A stretch of 64,000 nucleotides of DNA from Anodontia alba (GCA_964016985.1 OZ024830.1:77682763-77746762), one strand, 5' to 3'; positions 9,953 to 20,977 are shown, numbered from the stretch's first letter. Notes: generated by a model not told the origin, from the letters alone. A program made the numbers and translations.

Positions 9953-10635
9953 ACAGTCGAACCTCAGTAGCTCAAACGCCTATGGCTTGTTTACCATGGC
10001 TCGTTTTTGTCCCTACAAACTCGTTTTTTGAGTTCTCCGATAGCTCAAGAAAACAAATATTTAAGGAAATTTTTGTGTTTTATCATGAAATTGTATGTTG
10101 TGTGTACTCATTAGAATTGCCTCATTGAGGCAGTTCTAATGAGTACACTCAACATACAGTTATTGTGTTTGTTTGTTTGTGTTGGGGTTTTACGGCCCAG
10201 TCAACCCAATGGGGTCATGTCGAGCGCGGTCAGTTTACCTAACCACACGTTTACTGGGCAGGTTTAGTCCTCTAAGCGGTTAACCAGTATTGTGCACATT
10301 CTTTCGCCAGAAACTGACAACTGCCCTTCTTGAATCAGCGGAAGGGAGAGAATGACCGTAGAAAATATTTCATGATCAATCTCCACGAAAGAATGTTGCC
10401 GACCTCGGCGGGGGTTGAACCCGCGACCTCCTGGTCTCCAGTCGGACGGCGCATCCAACTGAGCCACCGAGGCCGGCACAGTTATTGTGTAGAAAATCGA
10501 AAAGATTTCCCTAAATTATCTGTATTTGCTTCTTGACCTGGCGCAATGATTAACCCTCAGTGGCTCAAACTGCCCATATCTCGAACAAATGTCCATGGTT
10601 TCAAAGATGATCGAACCATTGAGGTTCAACTGTAT
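9953..10635. mobile_element. pogo/Tc1-type terminal-inverted-repeat element, nested
   Basis: The ends TACAGTCGAACCTCAGTAGC and CATTGAGGTTCAACTGTA are inverted. Inside, CGTTTTTTGAGTTCTCCGA and CCCATATCTCGAACAAAT are the symmetric subterminal parts. A MITE-B piece (10078-10156) and a SINE-1 (10168-10477) sit inside it. No transposase frame remains. Confidence 0.7.
10168..10477 (-). mobile_element. SINE-1 with exact 12-bp target duplication, reverse strand
   Basis: On the minus strand it begins GCCGGCCTCGGTGGCTCAGT, has the B-box GGGTTCAACCCCCGCC and ends in (CAAA)n. ACAGTTATTGTG lies directly on both sides (10156-10167 and 10478-10489). The exact duplication and good boxes mark it as one of the youngest SINE insertions here. 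Confidence 0.95.
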
Positions 10636-10823
10636 AGGGAAAAGATTCTTTTCTGTATTGGAAAGTGGATTTTTTAGTAGTGAGGATTTCTGGAACAAGT
10701 GTGTTTTTGTATAGAAATATTTAGATGAAAAAAACAAAAACACTTTATCTAGGGCCATGGAATATTCTCACTTAATGCATCCTCAATTGTAAAAGAGCAA
10801 TTTGTTTGTATTAGGATGACATA

Positions 10824-11084
10824 TGAGTCACAACATGAGAAAATGTCCCTTCTGATATGTTTGCCCAACAGAGACTCAAATCAGCCTGCTCATCCGCACA
10901 GTTTGATCAAGTCTTCATTGTTCGCATGAACAAACTTTGCATCCTTGGCTATCCAAAATGTGCCCAGTGAAGATTCTGATCAGACTGCGCGAATGCGCAG
11001 TCTGATCTGAATCTTCACTGGGCGCACAATGCCACTGGACGCAAAATGTCATGTCCTAAGGTACATTATCTGATGTTGTGACCC
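10824..11084. repeat. MITE-H foldback
   Basis: The ends TGAGTCACAACAT and ATGTTGTGACCCA are inverted. The centre carries CAGTGAAGATTCTGATCAGA with its complement, CTGATCTGAATCTTCACTG. Better copies are at 19361 and 19677. Confidence 0.8.
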
Positions 11085-11910
11085 ATCTTTCTTCCCCTGG
11101 CTGTAGTTAGGGATAATATTATCTGAAATTGATCTGTAATTAAGTTCTGGTATATCTCCCTGGTAGAGATGTGTTGCATAGCTCTAAATATGCCAAAATT
11201 TCATGGCTTTAAGGGAAGTGAATATACCTCCAACTTGATAAGATATTTGATGACCTTGACCTTGTTTTCGAGGTTGGCATGGAACTTAGATTGTTGAAGG
11301 AGGTAGGAGATATCTGTTTTCTCTGGAAACACTAATCTTGTTTTCATTTCTCTCCATGAAAACTTACAGTTATAATGTTTGCCTCTCAGAATTGCTTCAG
11401 GGTGGTGTTTGTGAAGAGTTACCGACAAATGGTTGTATGGGAGGAAAAAGAAATGGTGAAAAATATTTATCAGAGAATGATAATTGTCCTAAAATTTTGT
11501 ACACCAACTTTTTTGACAAACTGGCATATGCAAATAGACCCTGATCAGACTGCTCTTTCATATTCCACCAAATGTTTTTTGAAACATGTGTCTAGAAACA
11601 AAATTTAGGCAAAACTATATTGAATGAATGGTTAAAAATTTTAGGACATTTGATAACATAATATCTAGAGCTATAATGGGGCTGAATTTGGGGAAATTAC
11701 ATATCCAGACACCTTTACTGCTCGTAAAATTTAAAAAAAAAAAAAAAAAAATCTTTCTGCAACCTATTAATGTGTCTAAAAACTGCTGGATGAATGGCAG
11801 ATACAGTATAGACCATGATCAGATGTCACATACTGTGACTCAACACTGTTTTCTAAAGCCTATCTGTCATGTTACTGCGTGTAATTTAAATGGTTTACTA
11901 CATAGGATCT
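11085..11910. other. intron sequence with single satellite-like monomer and MITE-F pieces
   Basis: 11140-11340 resembles one stray monomer (GATGACCTTGACCTTG, GATATCTGTTTTCTCTGGAA). 11620-11905 has MITE-F motifs (TTAGGACA, TGTGTCTAAAAACTGCTGGATGAATGG) interrupted by poly-A at 11734. Confidence 0.45.
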
Positions 11911-12056
11911 GTTTCTGGCGAAAGAATGTGTACAAGTACTGGTTATCAGTTTAGAGAACTAAGCCTGCCTAGGAAAAGTATGGTAAACTGACCAGCTTGA
12001 CATGACCTTAATAGTGTTGACTGGGCTGTTAAACTAAAAAAAAAAAAAAAAAAAAA
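11911..12056 (+). mobile_element. SINE-1, 3' fragment with poly-A
   Basis: Matches the SINE-1 body from TCTGGCGAAAGAATGTG to TTGACTGGGCTGTTAAACT and ends in 23 A's. The head is missing, as in a 5'-truncated retroposed copy. Confidence 0.8.
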
Positions 12057-12110
12057 ATCATTAGGATCTGTCATAAGTTGAATGGTGAAAGCTTTAGCCT
12101 AAGCTGGTCA

Positions 12111-12321
12111 TTAACACTAACCATTCTATGGGCAGATTCAGCAGATGACAAATTGATGATATTTTTTCTTATTTTTCTTAGAAAATAGGATTTGACACTA
12201 CATGCAAACTTAGGAGACAGTTTGCATGAAGTGTCAAACCTACATGTATTTTCTAGAAAAAAAAAGAAAAATATTTCAAATTGTTGTCTGCTGAAATTTT
12301 TATCCAGCTGCAAAATGTTAA
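12111..12321. repeat. MITE-C, TTAA ends
   Basis: TTAACACTAACC at the left and AAATGTTAA at the right. The inner arms are ACACTACATGCAAACT and AGTTTGCATGAAGTGT, and GACAAATTGATGATATTTTT pairs with AAATATTTCAAATTGTTGTC. Confidence 0.82.
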
Positions 12322-12477
12322 TAAAAAAAAGAGAAAAAGTATTTATATGGATACCCCTGATAGCTAGAGTTTTGTTATTTGAGGTCTTTTGATTGATTAA
12401 ACATAATACTAAAAGGGTGTGCCTTTTTTTTCCACCAAAAAGGCATTAATAGTTTTCTTATTTCTTCACAGAAAAAA

Positions 12478-12712
12478 AATGATGCGCAACATGCAAAAAA
12501 GGCCCTTATACCATAAGCATTGAAGTCCCAGCTCAGCATGTGCATCCATGCAGTCTGATCTAAGCATTCTTTTTGTCGGCATATACTACAGTATCCATTG
12601 ATTCTGTAAATGGACAAAGAAGGCCTGGATCAGTCTAGGGAAAATGCGCAGGCTGATCTGGACCTGCATTGTCCACAGATTGCATAAGGCCCTTTTCGTG
12701 TGTTACATATCA
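12478..12712. repeat. MITE-I foldback
   Basis: The outer arms GCGCAACATGCAAAAAAGGC and GGCCCTTTTCGTGTGTTAC are inverted. Inside are CAGTCTGATCTAAGCATT and CAGGCTGATCTGGACCTGCA. Related copies lie at 20597 and 55733. Confidence 0.72.
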
Positions 12713-12820
12713 TACGTTATGATACTCACCAGACACAGTGTATGTTTTTTTTTGAGAAATTAGAAAAAAAAATCTATTGATTTGGAACATCTCTCTTATC
12801 TTGAGCTTTGACAGATTAGG

Positions 12821-12905
12821 GTTATATCAGTGCAATTATGTTTTTATTTTATATCAGTGCAATTATGTTTTTATTTTATATCAGTGCAATTATGTTTTTA
12901 TTTAT
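12821..12905. repeat. 28-bp minisatellite, three copies
   Basis: Three near-identical units containing TATATCAGTGCAATTATG followed by a T-rich tail. Confidence 0.95.
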
Positions 12906-13121
12906 TGCTTATTAATGGGTGCTGGATCAATGAGCTATAAGTTCTATGGTTTTATCTAATGGCTTTTTCAGTAGGTGAAACAGATAGAAGCATAGCTGCA
13001 GATAAGGAGAAGTGTCCTGGGAGGGAGGGGAGGGGGTGGGGGTGTGGTTATGGTACTCAATAGAAGCACATCACTGCTTCTAATGAGTACCCACAACATA
13101 TGTTTTCATGTTATCAGTTAT

Positions 13122-13170
13122 GGGTTAGGGTTAGGGTTAGTGTTAACCCTAACCCCAAATCCCTAACCCT
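13122..13170. repeat. telomere-like repeats in head-to-head orientation
   Basis: GGGTTAGGGTTAGGGTTAG is followed two bases later by TTAACCCTAACCCC and CCCTAACCCT. The G-strand and C-strand forms of TTAGGG face each other within 49 bp. It lies just beyond a MITE-B remnant (13055-13115). Confidence 0.9.
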
Positions 13171-13433
13171 CAGTTATTCAGATTCTAATATAAATGATGT
13201 AATCTTTAACCAGCAGATTTCGAATATTGGCAGAAATATCTTTTATTTTTCACAAGAGCCTGACATTTTATTTGTTGTCTGTATTGAAGAGAATTTGAAT
13301 GAAATGTCATCTTGTTTCTATGAAGAATGAGAAAAATTATCCATACTAAACCAAAGATATAATTTTCTTCCCCAATAAATAATTTCAAATTCAGTAGGTT
13401 AGTGTTATTATACATCTTGCATTTATGTTGAGG

Positions 13434-14272
13434 GGTATATTGTTTTCGTCTTTCCATCTGTCTGTTAGTCTGTTCGTATGTTAGTCCGTTCGTCCCTTCT
13501 TTATTTAGGCGTGTTCGTAGAAATCTGCATCAGAGAGTTAAGAGCCCATAACATCTTATGATAGGTTATATTCATATTTGGTGCAATAATAGCTATTGGT
13601 CCAAAGTTTTATGCAGTACCATCCTCAACCCCACCAATGTGACCTCAAGGTCAAGGTCACAGACTTAGAAATTTTATGATTAAGTTTTGCATTAAAGTTT
13701 TTAGGACCACATTATTTCCAAAACATAGGATGGATTTTGTTCATACATAGTATGATGATAGATATTGGTTCAAAATTTTACGCAGTATCATCCCAACCCC
13801 CTATATGACCTCAAGGTCAAGGACTTAGAATTTTTATGTTAAAGTTTTGTGTTAAAGTTTTTAGACCTCATTATATCAAAATGTTTGATGGATTTTGTTC
13901 GTGTATATGATGATAGACATTGGTCCAAAGGCTTATGCAGTACCATACTCACCCTGCTATGTTACCTCAAGGTCAAGGTCACAGACTAAGAATTTTCATA
14001 TTGAAGTTTTATCTTAAAGTTTTTAAGAGCTCATTGTTTCCATACCTTGTGATGGATTTCGTTCATATTTAGTATGATGATAGATGTTTATTCTAACTTT
14101 GCAACAGCACCATTCTCACCTATGCCCTTGCCCTGTAAGTCAAGGTCACAGACTTAGAATTTTCATGTTAAGGTTTTTGAGTTAAAGGTTTTTCAGACTT
14201 AGCCTTTTTAAGTAGCGGCAGTGGCACTGGCCGGGGGTATATGTGCCCCATTGGGCACTTTGTCTGGTTGAA
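13434..14272 (+). mobile_element. pearl/Helentron-like element, ~165-bp monomers
   Basis: A degenerate GTCT/GTCC tract (CTGTCTGTTAGTCTGTTCG) starts it. Four to five monomers follow with TGACCTCAAGGTCAAGGTCA near 13640, 13805, 13965 and 14135, and GATGGATTT-GTTCATA. The cap ends GGTATATGTGCCCCATTGGG. The same cap motif closes the element at 58398-60400. Confidence 0.82.
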
Positions 14273-14404
14273 AATAGCGAAAGATTTTTTCTAATCATTA
14301 GTACACTAGTTGACTCTGTATTAACCCTAAAATATTAGAACATTTTAACTCATTTACATACTCGTCCTAAAATTTGAGCATGCCCATTTTATTACCTGTT
14401 GATA

Positions 14405-14735
14405 CAGTCGACTCTCGTTATCTCGACTTTGCTTATCGCGAATAACTGCTTATATCGAAATGAAAACTGGTCCCTGTTTAAAAATGAAAATCTAACAAGA
14501 GGTAACAAAATATTGTGGAAAAGAAGAGAAATTGGAGCAATTTCTCTTCTTTTCCAAAATATTTTCAATATATCTCTCTACCTGCATGTGTCAAAGTACA
14601 TATTCATTTGAGAAATGTGGTTGTGCAGTTTATTTTTTCCTCAATTTTGCAAATCTTGTATGTCGATGTACGGATATCTGGAAGTATTTCAGAGAGTCCC
14701 TTGGACTTCGAGATAACGAGAGTTGACTATTATGA
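14405..14735. mobile_element. pogo/Tigger-like MITE, 331 bp
   Basis: Terminal inverted repeats ACAGTCGACTCTCGTTATCT and CGAGATAACGAGAGTTGACT are about 24 bp with few mismatches. The interior has no transposase frame. It interrupts MITE-F at 14321-15490. Confidence 0.88.
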
Positions 14736-14889
14736 TATATAAAAAAAACTGCTGGATCGGTGACAAACAGTGTAGACCTGATCAGATGCTGCATTTTGTG
14801 ACATCTGATCTGGGTCAAAACTCTTTCCTCAGGCCTGTCTGTCCCAGGACTTAGAGTAAATTTAGTACATTTCATGTCCCTGGTTGAAT

Positions 14890-15195
14890 CCGGCCTTGGT
14901 GGCTCAGTTTTATGTGCCTCCGACTAGTGATCGGGAGGTCATGGGTTTGGTCCCTGCCTGGTCAAGCAAAATTTTCTCATGGAGATTGCTCATGAAATAT
15001 TTTCTATGGTCATCCTCCCTCTTCCACTGATTCAAGAAGGGCAGTTGTCAGTTTCTGGTGGAAGAATGTGCACAACTACTTACTATGCGCTTAGAGGACT
15101 AAGATGGCCCAGGAAAAGTGTGTTTAGGTAAACTGACTGGCTTGAAATGATCTTAATAGTATGGAGTATGGAGTATTGTATGGACTGTTAAACTC
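14890..15195 (+). mobile_element. SINE-1 copy
   Basis: CCGGCCTTGGTGGCTCAGTT then GAGGTCATGGGTTTGGTCCC, with the GATTGCTCATGAAATATTTT and AGAAGGGCAGTTGTCAGTTT blocks. A 7-bp unit (GGAGTAT) is duplicated near 15160. Confidence 0.88.
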
Positions 15196-15597
15196 CGAAC
15201 TGATTAACCAACCCGAGTTGAATATAAAGTGGACAGGTGCATTGTTGTGTTTGGTGACAGATAGTAGCACTGAGTGTACCATATTTAATTTACCATATGT
15301 ATTCAGACAGACAGACAGGCCTGAGCAAACAGGGTAGACCCAGATGAGACACCTCAGAATGCAGCAACTCATCAGGATCTACACTGTTTGCCACTTATCC
15401 AGCAATTTTAGACACAATATTGTTTAGACAATAAGTAGTAAATTGTATGTCTTCAAATTTTAGAACAAGTATGATAAGGAGATGAGGTGTCTTAACCCTT
15501 AGATAAAATATGGTATATGGATAGTCTATGATTATGCAAGGTTATACAAATGAGCTGAAGCCTGGGGTAAAAATGTCTTGTAGTCTATACAACCTGT

Positions 15598-15811
15598 TTA
15601 ACCCTTAAAATGCCAAGAAAACCTGCATCTGAAAAGTCATCTGTTTGTGTTGTCTGCTGAATATTCCTGCAAATTTTTCAAACCTATTTTTGCATAAAGG
15701 CAAACAGTGTGGGCCCTGATCAGACTGCTCCTAGAAATGACTTTTAAAATCACAAGCAGATGACAAAGCAGATGACCATTGTTGTGATTGGCAGTTTAAC
15801 TTAAAGGTTAA
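15598..15811. repeat. MITE-J, TTAA ends
   Basis: TTAACCCTTAAAATGCCAAG at the left; the right end reads TTTAACTTAAAGGTTAA. The hairpin arm is GCAAACAGTGTGGGCCCTGA, with the right arm deleted relative to the copy at 46010. Confidence 0.8.
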
Positions 15812-15813
15812 CC

Positions 15814-15985
15814 TTAACCCCTGTCCTGCTGAGCCCGGATATGCCCTGCCTTTGCAAACAGTGTAGGTACACTGTTTGTCATCAAGTATGTGAATTTATA
15901 TCAACAATCTGGATCAAGTAATCTGATTGGCTGAAAATTTGGAAAGGGTGTGGAATCTTAATTTATTCAGCAGGACTAGCGTTAA
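15814..15985 (-). repeat. MITE-A, hairpin collapsed
   Basis: Between TTAACCCCTGTCCTGCTGA and CAGCAGGACTAGCGTTAA the family is clear in reverse orientation. The GATCAG hairpin is reduced to CAGTGTAGGTACACTG, an internal deletion across the palindrome. It abuts MITE-J. Confidence 0.8.
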
Positions 15986-16428
15986 AGTGCCAAGCATACA
16001 TGAATGTACAGCACTATATTGCTCAGAGCCTTTCATTATCACACTCCCAGCATCTCAATATGACTTAAATTATGTTGAAAGGGATGTAAACTACACACCA
16101 TCATCATCATCAGGCCTGGCATGAGAAGCTGAGGGCTCAAAGTAAAAATTTTTCTTTTTCTTTTTTTTTCATATCCAGAAGTTTTGATATTTGCTTTTTA
16201 GTCTACCATAGGTAGAGCTTATCCCACAGTTGGACTGACAGGTGTCCGTTTGTCTGTAAACAATTTCTCTTTATCACATGTCCTCCTTTACCACTGGTCG
16301 GATTTTTTCTAAACTTGTCTGGGATATTCCCCAAGTGGTCTAGTTGTGCACGCCCAAATTCGGTTCTGGCCCGTCAACAAATATAGCGCCATCTGGCAAC
16401 TCTGGTTTTTCCACATGACGAGTGCATA
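15986..16428. other. intron sequence, mostly unassigned
   Basis: A short (CAT)n lies at 16100-16112. 16199-16350 holds one monomer-like piece with GACTGACAGGTGTCCGTTTGTC. No gene seen. Confidence 0.4.
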
Positions 16429-16642
16429 TTAACCTTTACTACTCTCTGGGCATTTTCAGCAGACGACAAATTGATGATATTTTTCTTATTTTTCCCAGAA
16501 AACAGGATTTGACATTTCATGCAAATTCTCCTTAGGAGACAATTTGCATGAAATGTCAAAACCTGTTTTCTGGGAAAAATAAGAAAAAATATTTCAAAAT
16601 GTCGTCTGCTGAAAATTTTACCCAGAGTGCTTTTAACATTAA
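16429..16642. repeat. MITE-C, best preserved copy
   Basis: TTAACCTTTACTACTCTCTGG at the left and AGAGTGCTTTTAACATTAA at the right. Long arms include GACGACAAATTGATGATATT and ACATTTCATGCAAATT, with CTCCTTAGGAGA at the centre. Confidence 0.9.
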
Positions 16643-16644
16643 GA

Positions 16645-16810
16645 AGCACCAAACTATAGATGAAGATAAGTGGGGATAGCTTAGAAATATTTTTCTTATT
16701 TCTCCATGAAAACATATGTCATGGGTACTCATTAGTGCCTTATCTGAATCTGTACCTAACAGAGGCAATACTAATGAGTATCTACGATGTTTTAAAAGAG
16801 TAAGTACAAA
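16645..16810. repeat. MITE-B copy
   Basis: Starts near ACTATAGATGAAGATAAG, with TTTTTCTTATTTCTCCATG and GGTACTCATTAGTGCC / GGCAATACTAATGAGTA. The right arm is degraded. Confidence 0.75.
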
Positions 16811-16844
16811 TATTTATCTGGATGCAGTCATTGCTCTTGATAGG

Positions 16845-17025
16845 CTATGCTTTTTTCAATCCAAAAGTATTAATATTTTTCTTATTTCTCCACAAAAACA
16901 TATGTTGTGGGTACTCATTAGAAGTGCCTTGCCAAGGCACTTCTAACGAGTACCCACAACATATGTTTTTGTGGAGATATAAGAAAAATATTTACCTGAT
17001 GCCCACTCTTATCTAGACCTATAAT
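16845..17025. repeat. MITE-B, near-perfect 58-bp arms
   Basis: ATTTTTCTTATTTCTCCACA through AGAAGTGCCTTG and its complement CAAGGCACTTCTAACGAGTA through GTGGAGATATAAGAAAAAT. Only about two mismatches were seen between arms, so it is recent or maintained. Confidence 0.92.
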
Positions 17026-17219
17026 GCAGTTCTTATCAGGAGGGCAGAGCTGGTCAATACAAATTGCATGATTGTCGTTATTAAACTCTGTCGGAAACCT
17101 CATTTCTTTGCTGATTGGCATTACATCTGATAGACTTTGTCACCTCTTTTAATGTTCCAATCACTGGAAGTAAGTTGGGAATCTACATAATAATTGTTGC
17201 TGACCAGCCAATCATATTA

Positions 17220-19043
17220 TTCATAAATCTTTGCTCCAGGTCAGCTTATGCAATGACCTGTTGTCCGTCGTCTGTCCGTCCTTGCTTTTACATTTTCAAT
17301 ATTTCCTCCAGAACCATAAGTTGGATTGAGCTGAAACTTAGTAGGAGGCATTGTGGCAACATGGAGATTCAGAATTGCTAAATTCGTTCTGTTCAGATAT
17401 CCAAGATGGCCGCCATGGCAGCCATCTTGAAATTCTTCAAACAACATCTCCTCCCAAACCCTGTCCGATTGAGCTGAAACTTGATGGGAGGCATCACAGT
17501 GACACAGAGATTCAAAATTGCTAAAATCGTTCCGTTCCGATATCCAAGATGGTGGCCATCTTGAAATTATTCAAACGATATCTTCTCTTAAACTCTAAGT
17601 CCGATTGAGCTGAAACTTGATGGGAGGCATCACAGTGACACAGAGATTCAAAATTGCCAAACCCGAAGTCCGATTGAGCTGAAACTTGATGGGAGGCATC
17701 ACAGTGACACAGAGATTCAAAATTGCTAAAATCGTTCCATTCCAATATCCAAAATGGCCGCCAGGGCGGCCATCTTGAAATTCTTCAAATGACATCTCCT
17801 CCTAAATCCTAAGTCCGATTGAGCTAAAACTTGATTGGAGGCATCTCAGTGACACAGAGATTCAGAATTGCTAAACTCGTTTCATTCCGATATCCAAGAT
17901 GGCCGCCATCTTGAAATTCTTCAAACGACATCTCCTCCCAGAAATCAGATTGAGTCAAAACTTGATGGCACAGTGACAGTTGTCAGAGATTCAGAATTGC
18001 TAAAATTGTTCCGTTCCGATATCCAAGATGGCCGCTAGCAGCCATCTTGAAATTTTTCAAACGTTATCTCCTCCAAAACCATAAGTCGGATTGAGTCGAA
18101 ACTTTATGGGAGGCATCGGAGCAACTTAGAGATTCACAATTGCTAAGATTGTTCTGTTCCGATATCCATGGCGGCCATCTTGAAATTCTTCAAAGGACAT
18201 CTCCTCCCAAACCGTAAGTTGGATTGAGCCAAAACTTGATGGGAAGCATCACAGTGATACAGAGATTCAGAATTGCTAAAATCCTTCAGTTCAGATATCC
18301 AAGATGGCCACCATGGCAGCCATCTTGAAATTCTTCAAACGACATCTCTTCCCAAACCATAGGTCTGATTGAGTCAAAACTTGATTGGAGGCATGGAAGC
18401 GACATAGAGATTCAGAATTGCTAAAATTGTCAGTCTTCTTGAAAATCTTCGAACAACATCTCCTCCGGCTATCTTGTAAGTCTTCAATTTAATATCTGCT
18501 TCCAGACAGTAAGTTGGATGGAGGGGAAACTTGATGGAAGGCATCAGGGTAGCATGGAGATTTAGAATTGCTAAAATGATTTCGTTCAGATATCCAAGAT
18601 GACCACCATGGCAGCCATCTTGAAAATCTTGAAGTCACATCTGCTACCGAAGAGTAAGTCTGATTGAGCTTAAACATGATGGGAGGCATTGGGGTGATAT
18701 GGAAATTCAGAATCGCTAAAATCCTTCTGTTCCAATGTCCAAGATGCCCTCCATCCTGAAATTCTTCAAATCACTTCGCCTACCGAACAGTAAGTCAGGT
18801 TGAGCTGAAACTTGATGGGAGGCATTTGGGTGAAATGGAAATTCAGAATTGCTGAATCATTCAGTTCCAGTATCCACGATGACAGCCATGGTGGCAATCT
18901 TGAAATATTCAGACAACATCAGATTCTGAATTGCTAAAGGCAATCTGATCTGACAGCCAAGATGGCCACCATGGTACAATGTAACATATCTTGATCAGCC
19001 TAATCCAAGTGAGCGATTTCTGGCCCACTTGGGCCTCTAGTTA
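17220..19043 (+). mobile_element. pearl-like satellite element, ~140-bp monomers
   Basis: Starts TGTCCGTCGTCTGTCCGTCC and continues as about a dozen degenerate monomers with GAGCTGAAACTTGATGGGAG, AGAGATTCAGAATTGC and CCAAGATGGCCGCCATC. The cap AAGTGAGCGATTTCTGGCCC...GGGCCTCTAG lies at 19009-19040. Frames across it are by-products of the repeat. Confidence 0.88.
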
Positions 19044-19360
19044 CATATCTTCATGGTGCCCCATAATATATAATGAAATATATTTTCACCTGGTAAAGGT
19101 TAAACGGAAAATAAGGATTATTTGTTTGGATGAATTGCAGCAGTTATTTTGTCAGCTGGGACATTATCCCAAGTGAATCTGAGTAGAGCTAATTAGGAGA
19201 TGATATTAATTTATGTAGTAGAGAGAATCATTAAGGGTTAGATTTCCATAAACACAAAATAAGAATGATAAATGATCACTTGCTTGCAAAAAAGGGCCCT
19301 AAAAATATATACAATGAAGTACCATTTTTATAACAAAACATTTTAATAAAGGAATGAATT
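19044..19360. other. unassigned intron sequence
   Basis: Low-complexity AT-rich sequence, nothing recognised. Confidence 0.4.
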
Positions 19361-19572
19361 TGAGCCAGCGCATGACAAAACCAACAAAATGTCAAGTGCT
19401 TCCAGCAAAGACGCAGTTCAGCCTCAGCATGATCAGTGAAGAAACCTTGGGTCCTTAGCTACCCATAGAGTGCTGAGAGAAGACTCTGATCAGACTGGGC
19501 AGAGCCCCAGGCTGATCTGAGTCTTCACTGGGTGCACATGCCATTTTGTTGGTTTTATCATGCGCTGGCTCA
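19361..19572. repeat. MITE-H, complete
   Basis: The terminal repeats TGAGCCAGCGCATGACAAAA and TTTTATCATGCGCTGGCTCA match almost perfectly. Inside is AGAAGACTCTGATCAGACTG / CAGGCTGATCTGAGTCTTCA. Confidence 0.92.
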
Positions 19573-19676
19573 TTTTTTTTTTTGTGTGGATGTTATTGAT
19601 GTGTAAATGTCAGCAAATCATTCACTGACTAAATAAAGCCAGCATTTACACATTAATAAAATTCACAAAAATAAAA

Positions 19677-19903
19677 TGAGCCAGCGCACAACAAAACCTA
19701 CAATAAGACCTTTGTGTCCAGCAAAGACTCAGATCTGCCTGTTCAGCCACCCAGTATGGCAAAGGTTCTTGTTTATCTCTCTTTGGATAGCCCAGAGGCT
19801 GTAGAAGGCACATGTGATCTGTGAAGACTGTGAATGCACAGGCTGATCTGAGTCTTTGCTGGTTGCACAAGTCATATTATAGGTTTTGTCATGTGTTGGC
19901 TCA
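19677..19903. repeat. MITE-H, second complete copy
   Basis: TGAGCCAGCGCACAACAAAA to TTTTGTCATGTGTTGGCTCA. It lies 105 bp after the previous copy; the two differ in the loop and in the stem sequence next to it. Confidence 0.9.
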
Positions 19904-20064
19904 AATAAGATTTCTTACAATTCCAATTATGTTCTGTTTCTTTTGAAATTGCAAAGAAAATTGTTCCAAGATTTCTGCTGAGTGGATTTATCAAAGTATT
20001 GATGCTCTCAACCAATCTTGCACTAAATTATTGTAACCCTGCTGAGTAAATTGTACACATAAGA

Positions 20065-20372
20065 TCGGTTGTCTAGGTGGCTCAGTTGGATGTGCATCTG
20101 ATTGGTGATCAGGAGGTTGCGGGTTCGCCCCTCTGGTCGGCAACATTCTTTCCTGGAGATTGATCATGAAATATTTTCTATGGTCATTCGCTCTCTTCCG
20201 CTGATTCAAGAAAGGCAGTTGTCAGTTTCTGGCGTCAGAATGTGCACAATACTGGTTAACAACTTAGCGGACAAAGCCTGCCAAGTAAAAGTGTGGTAAG
20301 GTAAACTGACCACGCTCGACATTACACCCTTGGGTTGACTGGACTGTAAAACCTCAACACAAACAAACACAT
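20065..20372 (+). mobile_element. SINE-1 copy
   Basis: TCTAGGTGGCTCAGTTGGAT then GAGGTTGCGGGTTCGCCCC. The body and tail TAAAACCTCAACACAAACAA are intact. Confidence 0.9.
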
Positions 20373-20443
20373 ATAGGAACTGCAAAGGGCCTTTGCATTT
20401 TCCTGCAGAATTAGTTGCAGTGCCCTCAGGTGTCTTCACACAG

Positions 20444-20445
<2 letters not shown>

Positions 20446-20532
<87 letters not shown>
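20446..20532. repeat. (CA)n microsatellite, about 43 units
   Basis: An uninterrupted CA tract. The long reading frames across it on both strands are artefacts of the repeat. Confidence 0.98.
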
Positions 20533-20535
<3 letters not shown>

Positions 20536-20596
20536 TGTAAGCAGACAGACTCTGATCAATCTGCAGGCTCTGAGCAGTTTGCATGGCTGTACTACC

Positions 20597-20960
20597 AACA
20601 TATGATGCCCAAGGTGGGACAGAGCCCTTATGTTATATGTGAACAGCGATGATCCAGATGAGCGTGTTATCCCTACAGAGGACTACAGCCTGATCAGGAC
20701 ATTCTCTGTTCGTGGACATATACTGCAGCTGCAGCATCCATTGATTCTATTAGCAGACAACAGAGGCCTTGATCAGCCTGTGCAAATGTCAGCATATTGC
20801 ATCAGGGCCTGCGCTGTCCGCATATTGCATTAGGTCCGCATATTGTATCAGGGCCTGCATTGTCCGCATATTGCATTAGGTCTGCATATTGCATCAGGGC
20901 CTACGCTGTCTGCATATTGCATTAGGCTCCTTTTCATGCATTGTGCATCATGTTTTTGTG
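20597..20960. repeat. MITE-I copy with internal ~48-bp tandem repeats
   Basis: GATGCCCAAGGTGGGACAGAG...GCAGCATCCATTGATTCT matches MITE-I. At 20780-20940 a unit containing GCATATTGCATCAGGGCCTG and GCATATTGCATTAGG is repeated about three times before the right arm. Confidence 0.75.
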
Positions 20961-20977
20961 GAGAAATAAGAAAAATA

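Larger units (their letters stand above)
14321..15490. repeat. MITE-F region carrying two nested insertions
   Basis: Outer parts are 14321-14403 (TATTAGAACATTTTAACTC, CCTAAAATTTGAGCATG, CCATTTTATTACCTGTTGAT), 14740-14860 and 15305-15490. The hairpin is CAAACAGTGTAGACCTGATCAG / CATCTGATCTGGGTC. A pogo-like MITE and a SINE-1 interrupt it. Confidence 0.65.

Noticed and set aside
17220..19043. CRISPR-like regularly spaced repeats
   Set aside because: Degenerate ~140-bp monomers with no unique spacers in a eukaryotic intron; a satellite explains it.
20206..20605. 131- and 70-codon frames through the CA repeat
   Set aside because: Cys-Val / His-Thr runs come only from the dinucleotide repeat; flanks are SINE sequence.
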